Positions 33,119 through 41,102 of a stretch of DNA of 64,000 nucleotides are shown one piece after another. The stretch covers positions 62,001 to 126,000 of the forward strand of contig JAVBWI010000026.1 in the NCBI GenBank assembly GCA_036677445.1, in the 5' to 3' direction. Within the stretch, counting starts at the first letter, position 1. The number at the start of each line of letters is the position of its first letter. The DNA comes from JAVBWI01 sp036677445 (lineage in GTDB: Bacteria; Bacillota; Clostridia; Christensenellales; CAG-138). The position numbers and the translations under genes are program-made. The notes beneath the pieces were generated by a model. That model had not been told where the DNA came from. It saw only the letters and a program-made list of their open reading frames with translations, and searched no databases.

Positions 33119-33947
33119 TTTTTAGCTCACCCCAATTTTTCAAGCAATATAGCATGGCGTCCTTAAAATACTGTGCGGCCGAGGCCGGTGCGACTTTGCC
33201 GGGAAGGGAGCCCGCCCGCACTACGTTGAGCCCCCGTGCTTTTGCCGCAGTGAGGTCGATATTCTCCATACCGGAAGCGAGTTCCAGAATCAAAGTACCC
33301 GTGCGGATGCGCCCGAGCATCGCTGCGTCGAGCAGGCGCGCGGGAATGGTATTGATGATGATATCGGCGTCCTGCAAGGCGCCGGGAAGTTCAGTAAGAT
33401 GCATGGGCCGGTGCCCGCTGGCCTGTGCGTACGCAAGCTCTTCCCGCTCACGGGATACTACGGAGACATTGCACGAGCAGGCTTTGAAAATATTTGCGAC
33501 CGCCTTGCCTATCCTGCCATAGCCCAATACGGTCATGCGGCTTCCGTGTATGGTATATGGCGTATTCTGCATGGCGGCCATCAGCGCGCCCTCGGCAGTG
33601 GGGATGGAGTTCTGTATGCAGAAGGCTTCCTGCTGCAGCATATCGAAATAGAGGATGCCTCTTTCGGCGGCGTACTGCAGGTGCGCCTCGCTGGCGCGGC
33701 CGCCGAAGCAGACAGACCCCCTGTGCAGCCGGCCGAGTATTTGCCAGAGTGCGTCGCCCTGCGTATACAGCTCGATTACGAGCACGCAGGGCGCTTCAAA
33801 CAGGGCGTCGTCCGCCGCCGGGATATCCGCCTGTGGCGGGGCGTCCCACAGCAAGGTTTGAAATCCGTCTTTTATAAGCAGCCTTGCGAGGCAGACGTTG
33901 CGGGGGTCGCTTCCTCCTATGACGAACGGTACATTCCCAAGCCTCAT
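33111..33947 (-). CDS. dpaA: Dipicolinate synthase subunit A
   Basis: This 278-residue NAD(P)-binding subunit (SpoVFA) has an N-terminal domain beginning near VPFVIGGSDPRN and a Rossmann block MTVLGYGRIGKAVANIF. It oxidises dihydrodipicolinate together with DpaB. The ATG at 33947 is preferred because GGAAAGGA (33961-33968 on the minus strand) lies 13 nt ahead and because the family starts close to the first beta strand; a TTG at 33986 would read through that site. Two copies of a 40-bp repeat with an operator-like palindrome lie upstream. Confidence 0.92.
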   Translation of the reverse strand: MRLGNVPFVIGGSDPRNVCLARLLIKDGFQTLLWDAPPQADIPAADDALFEAPCVLVIELYTQGDALWQILGRLHRGSVCFGGRASEAHLQYAAERGILYFDMLQQEAFCIQNSIPTAEGALMAAMQNTPYTIHGSRMTVLGYGRIGKAVANIFKACSCNVSVVSREREELAYAQASGHRPMHLTELPGALQDADIIINTIPARLLDAAMLGRIRTGTLILELASGMENIDLTAAKARGLNVVRAGSLPGKVAPASAAQYFKDAMLYCLKNWGELKIE

Positions 33948-34000
33948 ATGGAATACAATATCCTTTCCGGTATTGAATACTATCAAAGTATTGAAACCCT

Positions 34001-34040
34001 GCTTTTTTGGTTACCGAATTTCGCAATTCACACTGATGCA
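34001..34040. repeat. 40-bp direct repeat, copy 1, upstream of dpaA
   Basis: GCTTTTTTGGTTACC then GAATTTCGCAATTC and ACTGATGCA. The copy at 34071-34110 differs at only a few positions and lies exactly 70 bp further from dpaA. Both contain the inverted repeat GAATTTCGCAATTC. As tandem sites in the dpaAB upstream region they may be operators of a sporulation regulator. Confidence 0.75.
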
Positions 34041-34070
34041 GCCACAACCCGGCCGTAGCAGATGCAAGCT

Positions 34071-34110
34071 GCTTTTTGGTTATCGAATTTCGCAATTCAT
34101 ACTGATTGCA
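34071..34110. repeat. 40-bp direct repeat, copy 2, upstream of dpaA
   Basis: GCTTTTTGGTTATC, then GAATTTCGCAATTC and ACTGATTGCA. It is the second of two near-identical segments; see copy 1 at 34001-34040. The remainder of the gap up to 34178 shows no gene or clear terminator. Confidence 0.75.
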
Positions 34111-34178
34111 AGAAAAACAGGCAACGCCTTTGGGTATCTTAAGCCCTGCTTTCTTTTAAAAAGTATTGTCGCCAATAC

Positions 34179-34754
34179 CTATGCCCGAGCGTTGTAATAG
34201 GCGGTAACACCGACGGCAGCACCGCCGGTTTCCACCCTGAGCCGCGCATAGCGCATAAGCGTGGCCACTGCGGTGAGATAATTGCTGCCGGCGGAAACGC
34301 CCGTGGTGGTGGAGGAAACATAATAATCCGTGTCGTCAACCGGTGCAATTTGCAGCGTCACCGTGATGGAACCGATTGCATTTGTGTTTCGAAGGAAATA
34401 ACTGTTCTGGGAATAGGCTCCGATTTCCTGCGTTAGCAGATAAACGGTGCTGTTCGTTGCGACGCTCAGGCTCGTCTGTGTTTCCACAAACCCCTTTGCG
34501 CTGATCGCGATCGAATCCTGCGTACCGTTCAAGTCCCGTATGTCAAAATTAACGGCCGTGACGTTGACGGTATCGCGCGCACTTGTCAGATTGCGGATAT
34601 CCAGATTGGATGCCGTAACGGTGACGAGGCTGGCGGGGGAAAACACGAAGTTGCCTTCTTCATCCGTTGCGACCGGCACGAAATCCTGCGCGTATTGGCC
34701 GTAAATAGCAGTTTTCAAACTCCCGGCATTTCTGTTGAATACAAGAGAATTCAT
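34179..34754 (-). CDS. DUF6385-like protein 1, possible spore-surface protein
   Basis: This 191-residue protein has no signal peptide or membrane segment. It opens with MNSLVFNRNAGSLKTAIYG and has two successive motifs of the form LDIRNLTSARDTVNVTA / FDIRDLNGTQDSIAISA, then a beta-rich C-terminal domain ending in YNARA. The LDIRxLxxxxDxV motif and the closing domain resemble what I recall as DUF6385, a clostridial family of unknown role. The ATG at 34754 has AAGAGGTG upstream. Three related genes are adjacent (34777, 35579, 36096), between the dipicolinate genes and a glycosyltransferase. Confidence 0.72.
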   Translation of the reverse strand: MNSLVFNRNAGSLKTAIYGQYAQDFVPVATDEEGNFVFSPASLVTVTASNLDIRNLTSARDTVNVTAVNFDIRDLNGTQDSIAISAKGFVETQTSLSVATNSTVYLLTQEIGAYSQNSYFLRNTNAIGSITVTLQIAPVDDTDYYVSSTTTGVSAGSNYLTAVATLMRYARLRVETGGAAVGVTAYYNARA

Positions 34755-34776
34755 CGTTTGCACCTCTTATAAAAGT

Positions 34777-35340
34777 CTATGCCTGCCCAATGTAGTATGC
34801 GGTCAATATGGACCCGATGCCGGTCGCAAAAATGCGCGCGTACCGCAACGGCACGGTGGGAATGAGCAGGTATTCGCCGCCAAGAACGAGCCCCGCTTCC
34901 GATGCGGCCGTCTCGAAGTAGCTGTTTGTATTTACCGGCGCAAGTTGCAAAAACACGGTGGTAAGCAGGGAGATAAAATCGGCCCGTACAAAAAACGCGC
35001 TTCTTGCGTACGGGCTTGTATCTACCGTCAGCACGGCGGTGCCTCCTAAGAGGAGCGTTGCCGTGTTGGCCGCTACCGTAAACGTATTGGCGTCAGCCAG
35101 AACAGAATCCCTGCTGCCGCTTACTGCGCGCATATTGAAGTTTGCGGCGGTGATGGTCGCGGTATCCGTAACCCCGCTAATATTTCGCATGTTGAGCGTC
35201 GAGGCTGCAATAGTTTGCGTAGCATTCACCTTGAGTACGGGGCGGCCTTCGGCGTCGACGTGCATAGCGGACAGATCGATTGTTGATGCTCCATATATTG
35301 CCGTGTGAACGGACAAATTACTGAAGGAAAGAAAGTTCAT
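34777..35340 (-). CDS. DUF6385-like protein 2, possible spore-surface protein
   Basis: This 187-residue protein is a diverged paralogue of the one at 34179: MNFLSFSNLSVHTAIYGAS at the start, two repeats LNMRNISGVTDTATITA / FNMRAVSGSRDSVLADA, then the same beta-rich domain with APVNTNSYFET and a YYIGQA end. It is encoded 22 nt upstream of its paralogue on the same strand, so they form a small operon. The upstream site AGGAT is weak. The function is unknown. Confidence 0.72.
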   Translation of the reverse strand: MNFLSFSNLSVHTAIYGASTIDLSAMHVDAEGRPVLKVNATQTIAASTLNMRNISGVTDTATITAANFNMRAVSGSRDSVLADANTFTVAANTATLLLGGTAVLTVDTSPYARSAFFVRADFISLLTTVFLQLAPVNTNSYFETAASEAGLVLGGEYLLIPTVPLRYARIFATGIGSILTAYYIGQA

Positions 35341-35578
35341 AGCCTATGATCCTGTTCCGCCGTATTATGGCTGCGGCGCTTATTCTTTATGGCATTATAT
35401 GATTCGACTCTGCAGTATGGTGACATACGCGGCCATTCATTTGTACCCTTCACGCCGCATCACAGGATGTAAATACAACGCATATATATATGAATAGCAA
35501 GAGGATATCTGCCGTGCCGAAAATTCGGCGTTGCCCGGCATGCCGCCTGCAATATACCCTTATATGAGGTGATACGTC

Positions 35579-36001
35579 ATGAGCGGACAGCACCGCAAAT
35601 GCTGCCATCGCTGCAGAAACTGCAGCCGCTGCCATTGCTCCGATTGTACACATAGTACAGGCGCAATCAGCGGCGAGTTTCAAGAACATATAGAAGAACT
35701 GCAAGTCGGGCCGACAATGAGCTTCACGCGGACTTTTTCCACACAGGAAGCCCGCGAAATAACGCTGTTTGTGAAAAATGTAGGAGGAGGTCCTATCACC
35801 GCGCATATGCAAAACAGCCCAAACGGCGTGGACTTTGTTGACGATCCGCAGCAGCTTGCGCTTGCTGCCGGTGAGACAGGATATTTGGTGCCCTACATAT
35901 TTTCCAAATATATGCGCGTTGCCGCGTCAGGCACCGCGGCGGGCTATGCCCGCGTCTGGTTCCAGATGCAGAACAACCGATATTACCAGCATCCGGTCTG
36001 A
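35579..36001 (+). CDS. DUF6385-like protein 3 with cysteine-rich N-terminus
   Basis: This 140-residue protein starts with a cysteine-dense segment (CCHRCRNCSRCHCSDC, six Cys pairs or near-pairs in the first 25 residues) and then has a beta-rich domain (REITLFVKNVGGGPITAHMQ, GVDFVDDPQQLALAAGETG, YARVWFQMQ). The second part resembles the C-terminal domain of its neighbours. Cysteine clusters of this kind are common in spore-coat and exosporium proteins, where they crosslink or bind metal. GAGGTGAT precedes the ATG. It diverges from 34777 across a 238-bp gap in which I see no promoter I can assign. Confidence 0.72.
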   Translation: MSGQHRKCCHRCRNCSRCHCSDCTHSTGAISGEFQEHIEELQVGPTMSFTRTFSTQEAREITLFVKNVGGGPITAHMQNSPNGVDFVDDPQQLALAAGETGYLVPYIFSKYMRVAASGTAAGYARVWFQMQNNRYYQHPV

Positions 36002-36095
36002 AAATACAAGTGAGAAGGCTTGGATGGACGGCCATTTAAGGTACAACCCCAAATAACCGTAACTGCGACTTTTAATAAGCAAAGGAGAGAAACTG

Positions 36096-36818
36096 ATGAA
36101 TAACCTGGTTTTCAATAATATATCCAGCCCGTTGTATACAAACATTACCAATACAACGCTTACCATAAGCGGTGAAATTACAAACACTACGCTAACCGTA
36201 ACGGGCGACGTAGAAATTACGAATACTACGCTCACCGTAACGGGCGACGTAGAAATTACGAACACCACGCTCACCGTAACCGGCGACGTGGAAATTACGA
36301 ACACTACGCTCACCGTAACGGGCGACGTGGAAATTACGAATACTACGCTTACCGTAACGGGCGATGTGGAAATTACGAACACCACGCTTACCGTAACGGG
36401 CGACGTGGAGATTACGAACACTACGCTCACCGTAACGGGCGATGTGGAGATTACGAACACCACGCTTACCGTAACGGGCGACATCAGTGTCGCGGGGCAC
36501 ACATTTACCGAGTTAAACACAACTGTCAACAATACGACCGGCACCGGCGTTGTATTTGACAATACGGATATTTCCGAAATCACCACCGGCTCCTACTTCA
36601 TTTACAACGAGGGCGCCAACGCGTTTACGGTTTCCGTACAGGTCAGCCCTACGACGGATGACAACCGGTATGCCTTCGACCTGGATAACGACGATATCGC
36701 CGTACCGGTGGACGCAGCCCTTGTTATCCCCATCAGTAAGTTTGGGCAGTATTCGAGGCTGTATTTTGAAGCGACCTCCGCGGCGACATTTGTCGCGTAT
36801 TACAACGGACAAATGTAA
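36096..36818 (+). CDS. DUF6385-like protein 4 with eight 13-residue Thr/Asn repeats
   Basis: This 240-residue protein has an N-terminus like its paralogues (MNNLVFNNISSPLYTNI), then eight near-perfect copies of EITNTTLTVTGDV (about residues 27-130), and a C-terminal beta-rich domain (TTGSYFIYNEGANAFTVSVQV, ending YYNGQM). No signal peptide is seen. The Thr- and Asn-rich repeat could form a beta-solenoid or stalk and offers many possible glycosylation sites. A TPR glycosyltransferase gene follows directly, so the protein may be its target, as in exosporium collagen-like glycoproteins; this is inference. AAAGGAGAG precedes the ATG. Confidence 0.78.
   Translation: MNNLVFNNISSPLYTNITNTTLTISGEITNTTLTVTGDVEITNTTLTVTGDVEITNTTLTVTGDVEITNTTLTVTGDVEITNTTLTVTGDVEITNTTLTVTGDVEITNTTLTVTGDVEITNTTLTVTGDISVAGHTFTELNTTVNNTTGTGVVFDNTDISEITTGSYFIYNEGANAFTVSVQVSPTTDDNRYAFDLDNDDIAVPVDAALVIPISKFGQYSRLYFEATSAATFVAYYNGQM
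36174..36485 (+). repeat. Eight tandem 39-bp coding repeats
   Basis: Eight units of 39 bp run without interruption from 36174 to 36485, each starting GAAATTAC or GAGATTAC and ending GGCGACGTG or a variant. They differ mainly at synonymous sites (AAC/AAT, ACC/ACT, CTC/CTT, GAC/GAT). A degenerate ninth unit precedes them at about 36141. The repeat is open on the opposite strand too, giving a long shadow frame that is not a gene. Confidence 0.95.
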
Positions 36819-36856
36819 TTGAGGCGGCATAGGCTTTATTGACAGCCATTTGCAAC

Positions 36857-36897
36857 TCCGCCGCGCCATGGCTATTGCGTCGGCGTGGCGGATTTTT
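36857..36897 (+). terminator. Terminator between the repeat protein and the glycosyltransferase
   Basis: TCCGCCGCGCC at 36857-36867 pairs with GGCGTGGCGGA at 36882-36892 with one mismatch, followed by TTTTT at 36893-36897. The AGGAGG site of the next gene follows at once, so read-through would be needed for co-transcription. Confidence 0.72.
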
Positions 36898-36911
36898 AGG
36901 AGGAATGATGT

Positions 36912-38732
36912 ATGGAACAGGCCGCATCGTTATGCCTGTGTATGATAGCAAAAGATGAGGAAAGGAACATTCAGCGGTGCATAGAAAGTGCACGGGAACT
37001 GGTACAGGAGATCGTATTGGTGGACACGGGTTCGAGCGACGCAACGATCACGCTGGCGGAGGGACTGGGCGCAAAGGTTTACACATATGCATGGGACGAC
37101 AGCTTTGCAAACGCGCGCAATTTTGCCATCAGCCAGACGCAGAGCGACTGGCTGCTGCTGCTTGATGCGGATGAGGCGCTGGATAAAAGCAGCTTCCCGA
37201 TTATTACCGAGTTCATCCATACCACCGCACTCGACGGCGCGCATTTTCGTATACGCAACTATTCAGGCCGTTATTCTCCCGATAACTACAGCCTGCACAG
37301 CGCCATGCGGCTTTTGCGCAACAACGGGAAATACCGCTATGTGGGCGAGATTCATGAGCAGATCACGTCCGGAGAGGACGAAAAGATTTCCGAACGGTTC
37401 ACAACGCTGGATGCCGTCGTACACCATTACGGGTATCTCGACGATATCGTAACCGAAAAACAAAAACGAAAACGCAATATTCCGATTTTGGAAAATCAAC
37501 TCAAAAAAAATCCGGATGAACCGTTCACGCTGTTCAACATGGGAAACGAATACCTGTCGATGCACGAGTATTCGGTCGCCCTGCAGTATTATCAAAAAGC
37601 GCTCGGTAAAGTTGATAACCACCGCATCGCATTCGTGCCGCATCTGTACTTTCGGATGATCAACTCTTATGAAAGCCTGGGCGAGCACGAACAGGCGCTT
37701 AAGATCATACAGGCGGGGCTTGCGGCTTATCCGCGCTGTACGGATTATGAGTTTCTTCGCGCAGGCATCCTGCAAAGGGGCAAACGGTATACGCTCGCCA
37801 TAGACAGCATGGAGGCGTGCCTGAAAATGGGGAACCCGCCTGCCTCGCTGGAATTTCTGCCGGGCTGCGGTACCTACCGCCCGGCTTTTCAGCTGGGGGA
37901 ACTCTACCGCGAGCTGGAGGATTACGGCCGCGCGGTGAAGTATTATACGATAGCGCTTTCACACAAGCCGGATTTGTACACCGCGCTCTACCGCGCGGGT
38001 GCTGCGCTCAACAGGCTGTACGCCGATAAAAACGAGGTGCGCGGCAAGCTGTTCGCATATTTCGAAAATCCCCGTTATGCGCCCAACGCGCTGGTGGGCG
38101 CGGATATTCTGGTGAACGAGGGGTTATATTCGCAGGCGCTCGAGTCACTTGAAGGCCTGACCGATACACAAGGCCGCGAGGCGGAACTTTCGTACGTCAG
38201 GGGCCGCGCACTGTTTTACATGGGGCGGCTAAAGGATGCCGCAGCGTTGTTGGAAACGGCATGCGAAGCCCCCGCGGCGCCTGCCGTCATATTGCGCGGT
38301 ATTCGACCGGCCGGCGCGCTGATGCGCTTCGCGTCCGGATTGATGCAGGGCGATGAAACATTGCTTGACAGGGCGCTCCTGCAGGTCGGCGTCCATTGCA
38401 GCCCCAATGAGTATGCTGCGGCAAAGCTGATGAAGGGCATCTTTCTTGAACAGCCGCAGGAGGACCCCCATTATGAGAACGAGGGCAGCGCGGAGCTTGC
38501 GGCTATGGTCGGCATACTTGGCATGCTCCTCAAATGCGGCCGCCTGGAGTTGTTTGACCGCATGCTGCACGCGCTAAACTATGTGGACGCCAAGGAGGTG
38601 CTCTTAAGCCTGGCGAAGCTCTATGACGAGCACGGGTATTACAAGCTGGCGGCGGAATATGCGCTCCGCAGCATCAAAGAGCTTGACCATATCGACGCGG
38701 CAGGCGTAGGCATCCTGTTCAAGAGGCTGTAG
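36912..38732 (+). CDS. Family 2 glycosyltransferase with TPR repeats
   Basis: This 606-residue cytoplasmic enzyme has a GT-A domain at the N-terminus (LCLCMIAKDEERNIQRCIES, VDTGSSDATITLAE, DXD-type LLLLDADEAL), then from about residue 190 to the end a helical array of TPR-like units (PFTLFNMGNEYLSMHEYSVA, LYFRMINSYESLGEHEQAL). This arrangement is used by protein glycosyltransferases that recognise a peptide through the TPR part. The neighbouring repeat protein is a plausible acceptor. AGGAGG lies 8 nt before the ATG. It is the last gene of the spore-surface group, convergent with kynureninase. Confidence 0.88.
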   Translation: MEQAASLCLCMIAKDEERNIQRCIESARELVQEIVLVDTGSSDATITLAEGLGAKVYTYAWDDSFANARNFAISQTQSDWLLLLDADEALDKSSFPIITEFIHTTALDGAHFRIRNYSGRYSPDNYSLHSAMRLLRNNGKYRYVGEIHEQITSGEDEKISERFTTLDAVVHHYGYLDDIVTEKQKRKRNIPILENQLKKNPDEPFTLFNMGNEYLSMHEYSVALQYYQKALGKVDNHRIAFVPHLYFRMINSYESLGEHEQALKIIQAGLAAYPRCTDYEFLRAGILQRGKRYTLAIDSMEACLKMGNPPASLEFLPGCGTYRPAFQLGELYRELEDYGRAVKYYTIALSHKPDLYTALYRAGAALNRLYADKNEVRGKLFAYFENPRYAPNALVGADILVNEGLYSQALESLEGLTDTQGREAELSYVRGRALFYMGRLKDAAALLETACEAPAAPAVILRGIRPAGALMRFASGLMQGDETLLDRALLQVGVHCSPNEYAAAKLMKGIFLEQPQEDPHYENEGSAELAAMVGILGMLLKCGRLELFDRMLHALNYVDAKEVLLSLAKLYDEHGYYKLAAEYALRSIKELDHIDAAGVGILFKRL

Positions 38733-38757
38733 AGCAAACAGTACGGCGCGCGTACCG

Positions 38758-40041
38758 TCAAACCACCTGCGTTCGCGTATTGCCGAACTTCTCATACGCC
38801 TTTGTACGCAGGATCTCTTCGAGAATATCGATCAGCCGGTACACATCCTGATAGGATACGTATAGCGCGACAGGCGCAAGCCGCACCACATTCGGCTCGC
38901 GAAAATCGGGAATTACGCCGCGCGCCTTCAGAGCCTGGCAGATACGGTATGCTTCCGAATGCTCGAGCGCAACGTGCCCGCCCCGCTTTGCGTCCTCGCG
39001 CGGGTTTCCTATGCTGCAGCCGTATTTGGCGAGCCGCCGGTCGATGAGGTACATCATATACGCGGTGAGGCGCAGCGATTTTTCGCGGATGCCCGCGATG
39101 CCGATTTCCCGGTAAATATGCAGCGTGCCTTCCAACCCCGCCATGGAGAGAAGCGGCTGGGTGCCGGTGAGCCATCCGTCGGCGTCGTTGGAGTGCTCAT
39201 ATTGGTGCTTAAGCTGGAACTGTGTTGCTTTGCTGTTGCCGAACCATCCGGCAAGGCCCGGCTGCAGGGCAAAATGCCTTTTGTTGATAAACAGCGCCGC
39301 AATGGAACCCGGGCCGCCGGAGAGATATTTATACGTGCACCAGACTGCAAAATCCGGGTCAATTTTTTTGAAGTCATGGGGAACCGAGCCGATGGAATGG
39401 CACAAATCCCAGCCGATACGGATGCCGCGCTGGCGCGCCTGCGCGGTGATATGCGCCATATCCAGCAGCTGTGCGCTGCGGTACAATACGGAGGGCAGCA
39501 GTATGAGCGCCACATCGTCGGTCATGGCGTCTACGATGCTGTCCTCGGAAAGGGTTCTGCCGTCCGCGCTGTGAACAATTTTTACCGCGTCGGCCGGATC
39601 GTAGCCGTGCAGCTTTACCTGGCTGTCCACGGCATAGCGGTCGGTAGGGAAATTCAGGTCATCCACCAGAATCTTATATCGCGTTCTGGTGGGCTTATAA
39701 AACGTAGCGATGCATTGATGGATGTTGACGGTGGTGCTGTTGGTAACCGTGACCTCTTCCGGGTCGGCGTTGATCAACGGGGCGGTCAGCGCGCCGAGTA
39801 TGGACGGGTAGCGGAAGTATTTCCCGTCTTCCATACTCCAGATGTTGATGCCATTGGTTTTCCATGCTTCTAAAACGCGCAGCACGGCCTTTTCCGCGTC
39901 CTTTGAGCATAATCCCAAAGAGTTGCCATCCATGTAAAGCTCGCCGTCGTTGAGGTAAAAGCGGTCGCGTACCTCTCGCAACGGGTCCCGCACATCCAAT
40001 TCCTGCGCGAATGCACGGCCTTCTTCAAACGAATATGCCAT
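38758..40041 (-). CDS. kynU: Kynureninase
   Basis: This 427-residue PLP enzyme hydrolyses kynurenine or 3-hydroxykynurenine to anthranilate (or 3-hydroxyanthranilate) and alanine. Family marks are LYMDGNSLGLCSKDAE, the PLP-contacting WDLCHSIGSVPHDF (Asp212, His215), the Schiff-base Lys238 in CTYKYLSGGPGSIA and the final VVRLAPVALYVSYQDVYRLI. It is full length. GGAGGG precedes the ATG. No other kynurenine-pathway gene is in the window; the divergent Lrp-type regulator is the natural candidate to control it. Confidence 0.93.
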   Translation of the reverse strand: MAYSFEEGRAFAQELDVRDPLREVRDRFYLNDGELYMDGNSLGLCSKDAEKAVLRVLEAWKTNGINIWSMEDGKYFRYPSILGALTAPLINADPEEVTVTNSTTVNIHQCIATFYKPTRTRYKILVDDLNFPTDRYAVDSQVKLHGYDPADAVKIVHSADGRTLSEDSIVDAMTDDVALILLPSVLYRSAQLLDMAHITAQARQRGIRIGWDLCHSIGSVPHDFKKIDPDFAVWCTYKYLSGGPGSIAALFINKRHFALQPGLAGWFGNSKATQFQLKHQYEHSNDADGWLTGTQPLLSMAGLEGTLHIYREIGIAGIREKSLRLTAYMMYLIDRRLAKYGCSIGNPREDAKRGGHVALEHSEAYRICQALKARGVIPDFREPNVVRLAPVALYVSYQDVYRLIDILEEILRTKAYEKFGNTRTQVV

Positions 40042-40204
40042 TTTTCTGCCCTCCGATCTATTATGGTTATATGGTATACAGGCTGCGTTTTGCTGTAAAT
40101 ACGGAGCGTAAAAATCAAAAGAATATAAGGGGATAGCCGTATTCCGCCTTAGAAATTTTGCCGCCGTTAAAGCCTTGATTGCTGAAAATACACCTTAGCG
40201 GAAA

Positions 40205-40233
40205 TTGCGCGGATGCGGGGGGAATGCTATACT
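40205..40233 (+). promoter_or_regulatory. Promoter of the first Lrp-type gene
   Basis: TTGCGC at 40205-40210, a 17-nt spacer and TATACT at 40228-40233. It is followed by the hairpin repeat and then the Lrp start at 40549, giving an untranslated leader of about 310 nt. The 40042-40204 part of the gap should hold the kynureninase promoter, which I cannot place. Confidence 0.6.
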
Positions 40234-40261
40234 GTTTCCATCCTAACGCAATTACTGCTTA

Positions 40262-40509
40262 AGCGCAGGGAAGCGCCTGGCACAGCTTGTCGAAAAAGTG
40301 CTTGCGGCACTTTTTCGAGGATTACAGGAACAACCTGTGCGTACGGCACGGGCGGTTGTTCCTGCAAGGAAAGCCTTGCGTCGCAAGGCTTTCCGCCGCC
40401 ACCGCACATGTCGCTGGCGGCGGTTGGAAGCCTCCGGGGGCTGCGGTCCCCGAATCCCCAAGGGGTTTATCGACAACCTGTGCCAAGTGCAGGGAAGCGC
40501 TTGGCATGG
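40262..40509. repeat. Dispersed hairpin repeat, copy C
   Basis: This copy is bounded by two direct repeats, GCGCAGGGAAGCGCCTGGCA (near 40263) and GTGCAGGGAAGCGCTTGGCA (near 40487). Inside are perfect stems TCGAAAAAGTGC/GCACTTTTTCGA (40290-40318), CAGGAACAACC/GGTTGTTCCTG (40325-40364) and GGAAAGCCTTGCG/CGCAAGGCTTTCC (40368-40394). Then follow CCGCCGCCA/TGGCGGCGG around CACATGTCGC and the block CCTCCGGGGGCTGCGGTCCCC. The last two blocks and the AAGCCTTGCG stem recur at 43.2 kb, and parts recur at 54.4 kb. No protein is encoded. Confidence 0.8.
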
Positions 40510-40548
40510 TTTAAAAGACGATTACAGTTCGGCAAAGGAGACGGCGCT

Positions 40549-41001
40549 ATGGACTCGATTGATTTGGCTATGCTCAAGCTGCTGCAGAAAAACGCGCGAA
40601 TCTCGCTTTCCGAGATAAGCGGCCAAATCAACCTCTCCCTTCCTTCGGTAAGCGAACGGCTCCGTAAGCTGGAAAAAAGCGGGGTTATTGAAGGTTATAC
40701 CGCCAGACTGAATCCCGACAAATTTGACAGGAACCTTTGGTGCTTCTGCTTCATCGTAATGAAAAATAAGAATGCGCACAATGACGATGCGTTTTTGCAG
40801 TTCATAGCCGGCGAGCCGGATATTTTGGAATGCCATTGCATCACTGGCGACTACGAGTACCTTTTAAAAATCGCCACGAAATCCACCAAGGAACTGGAGC
40901 GGCTGCTTGCGAGGCTGCGCGAGAAGTTTCCCATCGTCCGCTCCAACACGGTTACTGTGCTTTCGACTATAAAGGACATGGATTTGTGTCTGCCCGAATG
41001 A
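40549..41001 (+). CDS. Lrp/AsnC-family transcriptional regulator 1
   Basis: This 150-residue regulator has an N-terminal helix-turn-helix (LLQKNARISLSEISGQINLS, PSVSERLRKLEKSGVI) and a C-terminal RAM ligand-binding domain (DILECHCITGDYEYLLKIA). The ATG at 40549 has AAAGGAG 8 nt upstream; the longer open frame upstream runs through the hairpin repeat and is not protein-like. Lrp-type proteins sense amino acids. It is divergent from kynureninase, so alanine or a tryptophan derivative is a possible effector. Confidence 0.9.
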   Translation: MDSIDLAMLKLLQKNARISLSEISGQINLSLPSVSERLRKLEKSGVIEGYTARLNPDKFDRNLWCFCFIVMKNKNAHNDDAFLQFIAGEPDILECHCITGDYEYLLKIATKSTKELERLLARLREKFPIVRSNTVTVLSTIKDMDLCLPE

Positions 41002-41065
41002 CCGACACCAACTGCATATCCGGCTTCCTGCTTGCCGCTTAAGCAAATTGTGCGTGCGGCGGGTA

Positions 41066-41102
41066 TTGACATTTCGCGGCAATATCGGTACATTAACGTT
41101 AA
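41066..41102 (+). promoter_or_regulatory. Promoter and palindrome of the aldo-keto reductase/AraD pair
   Basis: TTGACA at 41066-41071, a 17-nt spacer and TACATT at 41089-41094. The palindrome TTAACGTTAA (41093-41102) overlaps the -10 end and a second, CGTTAACG, lies at 41111-41118. The two CGTTAA-type elements look like an operator for a local repressor. Confidence 0.65.

Noticed and set aside
35927..36586. A long minus-strand frame opposite the Thr-repeat protein, also with regular repeats (VTVSVVFVISTSP)
   Set aside because: It is the mirror of the tandem 39-bp units, which are open in several frames. The plus-strand frame has a good ribosome binding site and paralogues next door.
40213..40548. 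N-terminal extension of the first Lrp gene
   Set aside because: It translates the hairpin repeat, while a ribosome binding site and the conserved helix-turn-helix begin at 40549.
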